Below, one piece after another: positions 6,114 through 7,792 of a stretch of 7,792 bases of DNA. Source of the DNA: Thermoplasmata archaeon. GTDB taxonomy: Archaea; Thermoplasmatota; Thermoplasmata; Lutacidiplasmatales; UBA184. Positions within the stretch are counted from its first letter, which is position 1; every line of letters begins with the position of its first letter. The stretch spans positions 1 through 7,792 of the forward strand of contig JAKATE010000090.1 of NCBI GenBank assembly GCA_021828085.1, given 5' to 3'. The translations under genes were made by a program, and so were the position numbers. Below the pieces are notes generated by a model that was not told where the DNA came from, ran no database searches, and saw only the letters and a program-made list of their open reading frames with translations.

Positions 6114-6138
6114 GGCCGCACAAGAGCGCAAAGAAGAA

Positions 6139-6156
6139 AAGGGGGGAAGCCCCCTT
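6139..6156 (+). terminator. Hairpin after citrate synthase, possible terminator or leader structure
   Basis: AAGGGGG at 6139-6145 pairs with CCCCCTT at 6150-6156 around a GAAG loop, 25 bases after the citrate synthase stop, followed by a pyrimidine run TCCTTCC. The missing clean T-tract makes this weak as an archaeal terminator. It ends only ten bases before the ATG of the small membrane protein, so it could instead lie in that gene's ribosome-binding region. Confidence 0.3.
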
Positions 6157-6166
6157 CCTTCCATCG

Positions 6167-6301
6167 ATGGCAGCGGAGACCGAGACCCACGGGTGGCGCG
6201 CGGGATGGCTGTTGCTCTTCTTCCTCCTCGCGGTCGCGCTGGTCCTGCTGGTCCTTCCCTCCGTTGGGATACCGGGCTCGCACGGCTCCCTCCTCCCCTA
6301 G
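6167..6301 (+). CDS. Probable 44-residue single-pass membrane protein, unknown function
   Basis: The ATG at 6167 opens a 44-residue frame ending in TAG at 6299-6301. A polar, acidic start (MAAETETHGWRAG) is followed by about 22 strongly hydrophobic residues (WLLLFFLLAVALVLLVLP) and a short Gly/Ser/Pro tail ending GSLLP, which is the pattern of a single transmembrane helix. I do not recognise it. The ATG sits inside a perfect ten-base palindrome at 6161-6170. No clear Shine-Dalgarno is present apart from a G-run inside the hairpin 20 bases away. It lies 53 bases after citrate synthase and 122 bases before pntA. The antisense frame is a Glu/Gln-rich low-complexity shadow, so the plus strand is the better reading. 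Small single-helix proteins often attach to membrane complexes; a link to the transhydrogenase downstream is only a guess. Chance hydrophobicity in a GC-rich frame remains possible. Confidence 0.42.
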   Translation: MAAETETHGWRAGWLLLFFLLAVALVLLVLPSVGIPGSHGSLLP

Positions 6302-6321
6302 TCACGCCCGACGGGCAGGCG

Positions 6322-6336
6322 CTCCGAGGCTCGGAG
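6322..6336. repeat. Small inverted repeat downstream of the membrane protein gene
   Basis: CTCCGA (6322-6327) and TCGGAG (6331-6336) pair around a three-base loop, 20 bases after the stop of the small gene. It is followed by a C-rich rather than T-rich stretch, so its use as a terminator is uncertain. Confidence 0.3.
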
Positions 6337-6382
6337 GCCTTCCCGGCCCCCTAGGACCCGCCCAGGTGAGGCGGAACTTACG

Positions 6383-6398
6383 GTAAGGGTTTAATCTT
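6383..6398 (+). promoter_or_regulatory. Archaeal promoter (BRE + TATA) of the pnt operon
   Basis: GTAAGG (6383-6388) followed by TTTAATCTT (6390-6398) resembles a purine-rich BRE and a TATA box and is the most AT-rich element in the window. The box centre is about 31 bases before the pntA ATG, so transcription should start roughly five bases before the start codon, giving an essentially leaderless mRNA. The lack of a Shine-Dalgarno before pntA agrees. Confidence 0.65.
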
Positions 6399-6403
6399 CT
6401 GCG

Positions 6404-6426
6404 CATCGGACGACGCCAGTCCGATG
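6404..6426. promoter_or_regulatory. Perfect dyad overlapping the pntA start codon (candidate operator)
   Basis: CATCGGAC (6404-6411) and GTCCGATG (6419-6426) are perfect inverted repeats around a seven-base spacer, and the last three bases of the right arm are the pntA ATG. Outer GCG/CGC bases extend the pairing with one unpaired base. The dyad lies just downstream of the TATA box and spans the predicted transcription start, a common position for archaeal repressor sites. No regulator gene is in view. Confidence 0.5.
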
Positions 6427-7569
6427 GCGCTCACGATCGCGATCCCGAGGGAGACCGCCCCGCAGGAGAGACGGGTCGCGCTGGTGCCGGAATCGGTCAA
6501 GAAGCTCACGGGACGGGGCCTGCAGCTGCTCGTGGAGCCCGGGGCCGGCCAGGCGGCCGGCTATCCGGACGACGCCTACCAGGCGGCGGGAGCCCAGATG
6601 AAGGGGGCGCCGGCTGAGCTCTGGGGGAACGCCCAGGTCCTGCTCAAGGTGCAGCCCCCGACCCCCGAGGAGGTCGCGCGGATCCCCTCCGGGGCGGTCC
6701 TCATCGCCCAGATCAACGCCAGCCGCAACCTCCCCGTGGTGAAGCTGCTCCAAGAGCGAAAGGTCACCAGCTTCGCCCTCGAGCTCCTCCCCCGGATCAG
6801 CCGGGCGCAGGGGATGGACGTGCTGAGCTCCCAGGCGACGGTGGCCGGCTACCGGGCCATGCTCATCGGGGCCAGCCTCTCCCCCAAGTTCCTCCCCATG
6901 CTCACCACGGCCGCCGGGACGATCCGTCCGTCCCGGGTGCTCATCCTCGGTGCGGGGGTGGCCGGGCTCATGGCCATCGCCACCGCCCACCGGATGGGCG
7001 CGGTCGTCGAGGGGTACGACGTCCGACGAGCAGCCGGCGAGCAGGTCCGCAGCCTCGGGGCGAAGTTCCTCGAGCTCCCGCTGAACGCGGAAGGGGCCGG
7101 CGGCTACGCCCGCGAGCTCACCCCCGAGGAGAAGAAGCAGGAGGCGGAGATGGTCGCCAAGGCCGTGGCCGAGGCCGACATCATCGTGACCACGGCCGCG
7201 ATCCCGGGGCGCAAAGCCCCCGTGCTCGTCCGCAAGGAGATGGTCGAGCGGATGCGGCCGGGCTCGGTGCTCGTGGACCTGGCCGCCGAGACCGGCGGCA
7301 ACTGCGAGCTCACCCAGCCGGGCCAGACCGTCCAGGTGGGGGGCGTGACCCTGGCCGGTCCGCTCAACCTGCCGAGCCAGCTCCCTTTCCACGCGAGCCA
7401 GATGTACTCGAAGAACTTGGAGGCCTTCCTGGGGCTGCTCGTCAAGCCGGACGGCTCGCTCGTCACGGACTACACCGACGAGATCCTCGCGGCGAGCCTG
7501 CTCACCCGGGCCGGCGAGGTGGTCCACGCCGGCGCCCGCGCGCTGCTGAACCCCCCGGGGGGGAGCTGA
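6424..7569 (+). CDS. pntAA: NAD(P) transhydrogenase subunit alpha part 1 (soluble NAD-binding domain)
   Basis: This 381-residue protein is domain I of the proton-translocating transhydrogenase, the peripheral part that binds NAD(H) and transfers hydride to NADP(H) on the beta subunit. Motifs in order: IPRETAPQERRVALVPES (7-24), RAQGMDVLSSQATVAGYRA (127-145, the family signature near the hydride-transfer site), GAGVAGLMAIATAHRMGA (176-193) with the nucleotide-binding glycines, GYDVR (197-201) whose Asp199 should bind the NAD ribose, DIIVTTAAIPGRKAP (252-266) and MRPGSVLVDLAAETGGNCE (277-295). The length of about 380 and the stop before any membrane segment show the split form, as in Rhodospirillum rubrum, rather than the fused E. 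coli PntA. The related alanine dehydrogenase is excluded by the signature and by the membrane subunit gene two bases downstream. The ATG at 6424 lies just after a strong TATA element and within a dyad, suggesting leaderless and possibly repressible expression. Confidence 0.95.
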   Translation: MALTIAIPRETAPQERRVALVPESVKKLTGRGLQLLVEPGAGQAAGYPDDAYQAAGAQMKGAPAELWGNAQVLLKVQPPTPEEVARIPSGAVLIAQINASRNLPVVKLLQERKVTSFALELLPRISRAQGMDVLSSQATVAGYRAMLIGASLSPKFLPMLTTAAGTIRPSRVLILGAGVAGLMAIATAHRMGAVVEGYDVRRAAGEQVRSLGAKFLELPLNAEGAGGYARELTPEEKKQEAEMVAKAVAEADIIVTTAAIPGRKAPVLVRKEMVERMRPGSVLVDLAAETGGNCELTQPGQTVQVGGVTLAGPLNLPSQLPFHASQMYSKNLEAFLGLLVKPDGSLVTDYTDEILAASLLTRAGEVVHAGARALLNPPGGS

Positions 7570-7571
7570 GG

Positions 7572-7792
7572 ATGGCGGCGGACCCCTGGACCGCGCTCTT
7601 CATCGCCATCCTGGCCGCCTTCACCGGCTACGAGGTCATCAGCCGGGTGCCCGTCCTCCTGCACACCCCGCTGATGAGCGGGTCGAACTTCATCCACGGC
7701 ATCGTCCTGGTGGGCGGCATCGTCGCGCTCGGCTTCGCCACCACCCCGCTCGAGGAGGGCGTCGGCTTCGTGGCCGTGGTCATGGGGGCGAT
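7572..7792 (+). CDS. pntAB: NAD(P) transhydrogenase subunit alpha part 2 (membrane domain), truncated by window edge
   Basis: The ATG at 7572 follows the pntAA stop by two bases, and GGAG about seven bases before it makes a fair ribosome site. The frame stays open to the window end, giving 73 residues. The sequence is hydrophobic, with a first helix around residues 6-18, then VPVLLHTPLMSGSNFIHGI (26-44), which matches the conserved L-H-T/S-P-L-M-S segment of PntA domain II, then helices rich in Val, Gly and Ile. This subunit contributes membrane helices to the proton channel. Usual full length is about 90-110 residues, so some 20-40 residues are missing. A pntB gene for the NADP-binding beta subunit is expected just outside the window. 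Confidence 0.92.
   Translation, partial: MAADPWTALFIAILAAFTGYEVISRVPVLLHTPLMSGSNFIHGIVLVGGIVALGFATTPLEEGVGFVAVVMGA

Noticed and set aside
6068..6283. Minus-strand frame of 71 codons over the small membrane protein region.
   Set aside because: Its Glu/Gln run is simply the complement of the Phe/Leu codons of the hydrophobic helix, and no start signal supports it.
5129..6301. Long plus-strand frame in another phase over the citrate synthase gene.
   Set aside because: Its body is Pro/Arg/Gly/Ala-rich without motifs. Only the final 44 codons, beyond citrate synthase, look like a protein, and these are listed as the small membrane protein.
5199..6305. Long minus-strand frame antisense to citrate synthase.
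   Set aside because: Gly/Glu/Arg/Pro-rich, no motif, and citrate synthase on the plus strand has its active-site motifs throughout.
6391..7527. Long minus-strand frame antisense to pntAA.
   Set aside because: Low-complexity Gly/Asp/His/Leu-rich shadow; the plus strand codes an unmistakable transhydrogenase subunit.
1..7792. Search for CRISPR repeats, insertion sequence ends, attachment sites, toxin-antitoxin or phage-like genes.
   Set aside because: No regularly spaced repeats, transposase or integrase motifs, or terminal inverted repeats were found. The repeats present are short GC-rich hairpins.

Overview
The window is a very GC-rich (by eye close to 70%), densely packed piece of an archaeal chromosome. 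The first gene is the small subunit (DP1) of the archaeal family D DNA polymerase, which points to a euryarchaeal-type host. The start of pntA, with a TATA-like element about 30 bases before the start codon and no Shine-Dalgarno sequence, fits archaeal leaderless transcription. High GC together with a proton-translocating transhydrogenase and a TCA-type gene pair suggests an uncultured Thermoplasmatota-like lineage. That assignment is inference; no rRNA or other taxonomic marker is present.

Layout. (1) 1-1226, plus strand: the C-terminal half of DP1, then a CutA1-family protein whose GTG start overlaps the DP1 stop. (2) 1177-3790, minus strand: a four-gene run, in transcription order two short coiled-coil proteins of unknown function (overlapping each other), ketopantoate reductase (panE) and a bacterial-looking phosphoglycerate kinase (pgk). 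The end of pgk overlaps the end of cutA tail-to-tail by 50 bases. (3) 3791-4039: a divergent intergenic region with two strong GC-rich hairpins and only weak promoter candidates for the rightward operon. (4) 4040-6113, plus strand: malate dehydrogenase and a CitA-like citrate synthase, 7 bases apart. (5) 6114-6423: a 310-base gap holding a hairpin, a likely 44-residue single-pass membrane protein, a second small hairpin, and the pntA promoter with a perfect dyad running into the start codon. (6) 6424-7792, plus strand: the soluble NAD-binding alpha-1 subunit of proton-translocating NAD(P) transhydrogenase and the start of its membrane alpha-2 subunit, cut by the window edge.

How the genes fit together. 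Apart from the polymerase subunit and CutA1, the recognisable genes are central carbon and redox genes. PGK handles triose phosphates, MDH makes oxaloacetate and NADH, citrate synthase condenses oxaloacetate with acetyl-CoA, and the transhydrogenase exchanges reducing equivalents between NAD(H) and NADP(H) using the proton gradient. PanE consumes NADPH to make pantoate for coenzyme A, the acyl carrier used by citrate synthase. I found no CRISPR array, insertion sequence, integrase, toxin-antitoxin pair, tRNA or rRNA. I see no clear new multi-gene system. The least explained items are the overlapping coiled-coil gene pair, the 44-residue membrane protein, and the dyad over the pntA start.
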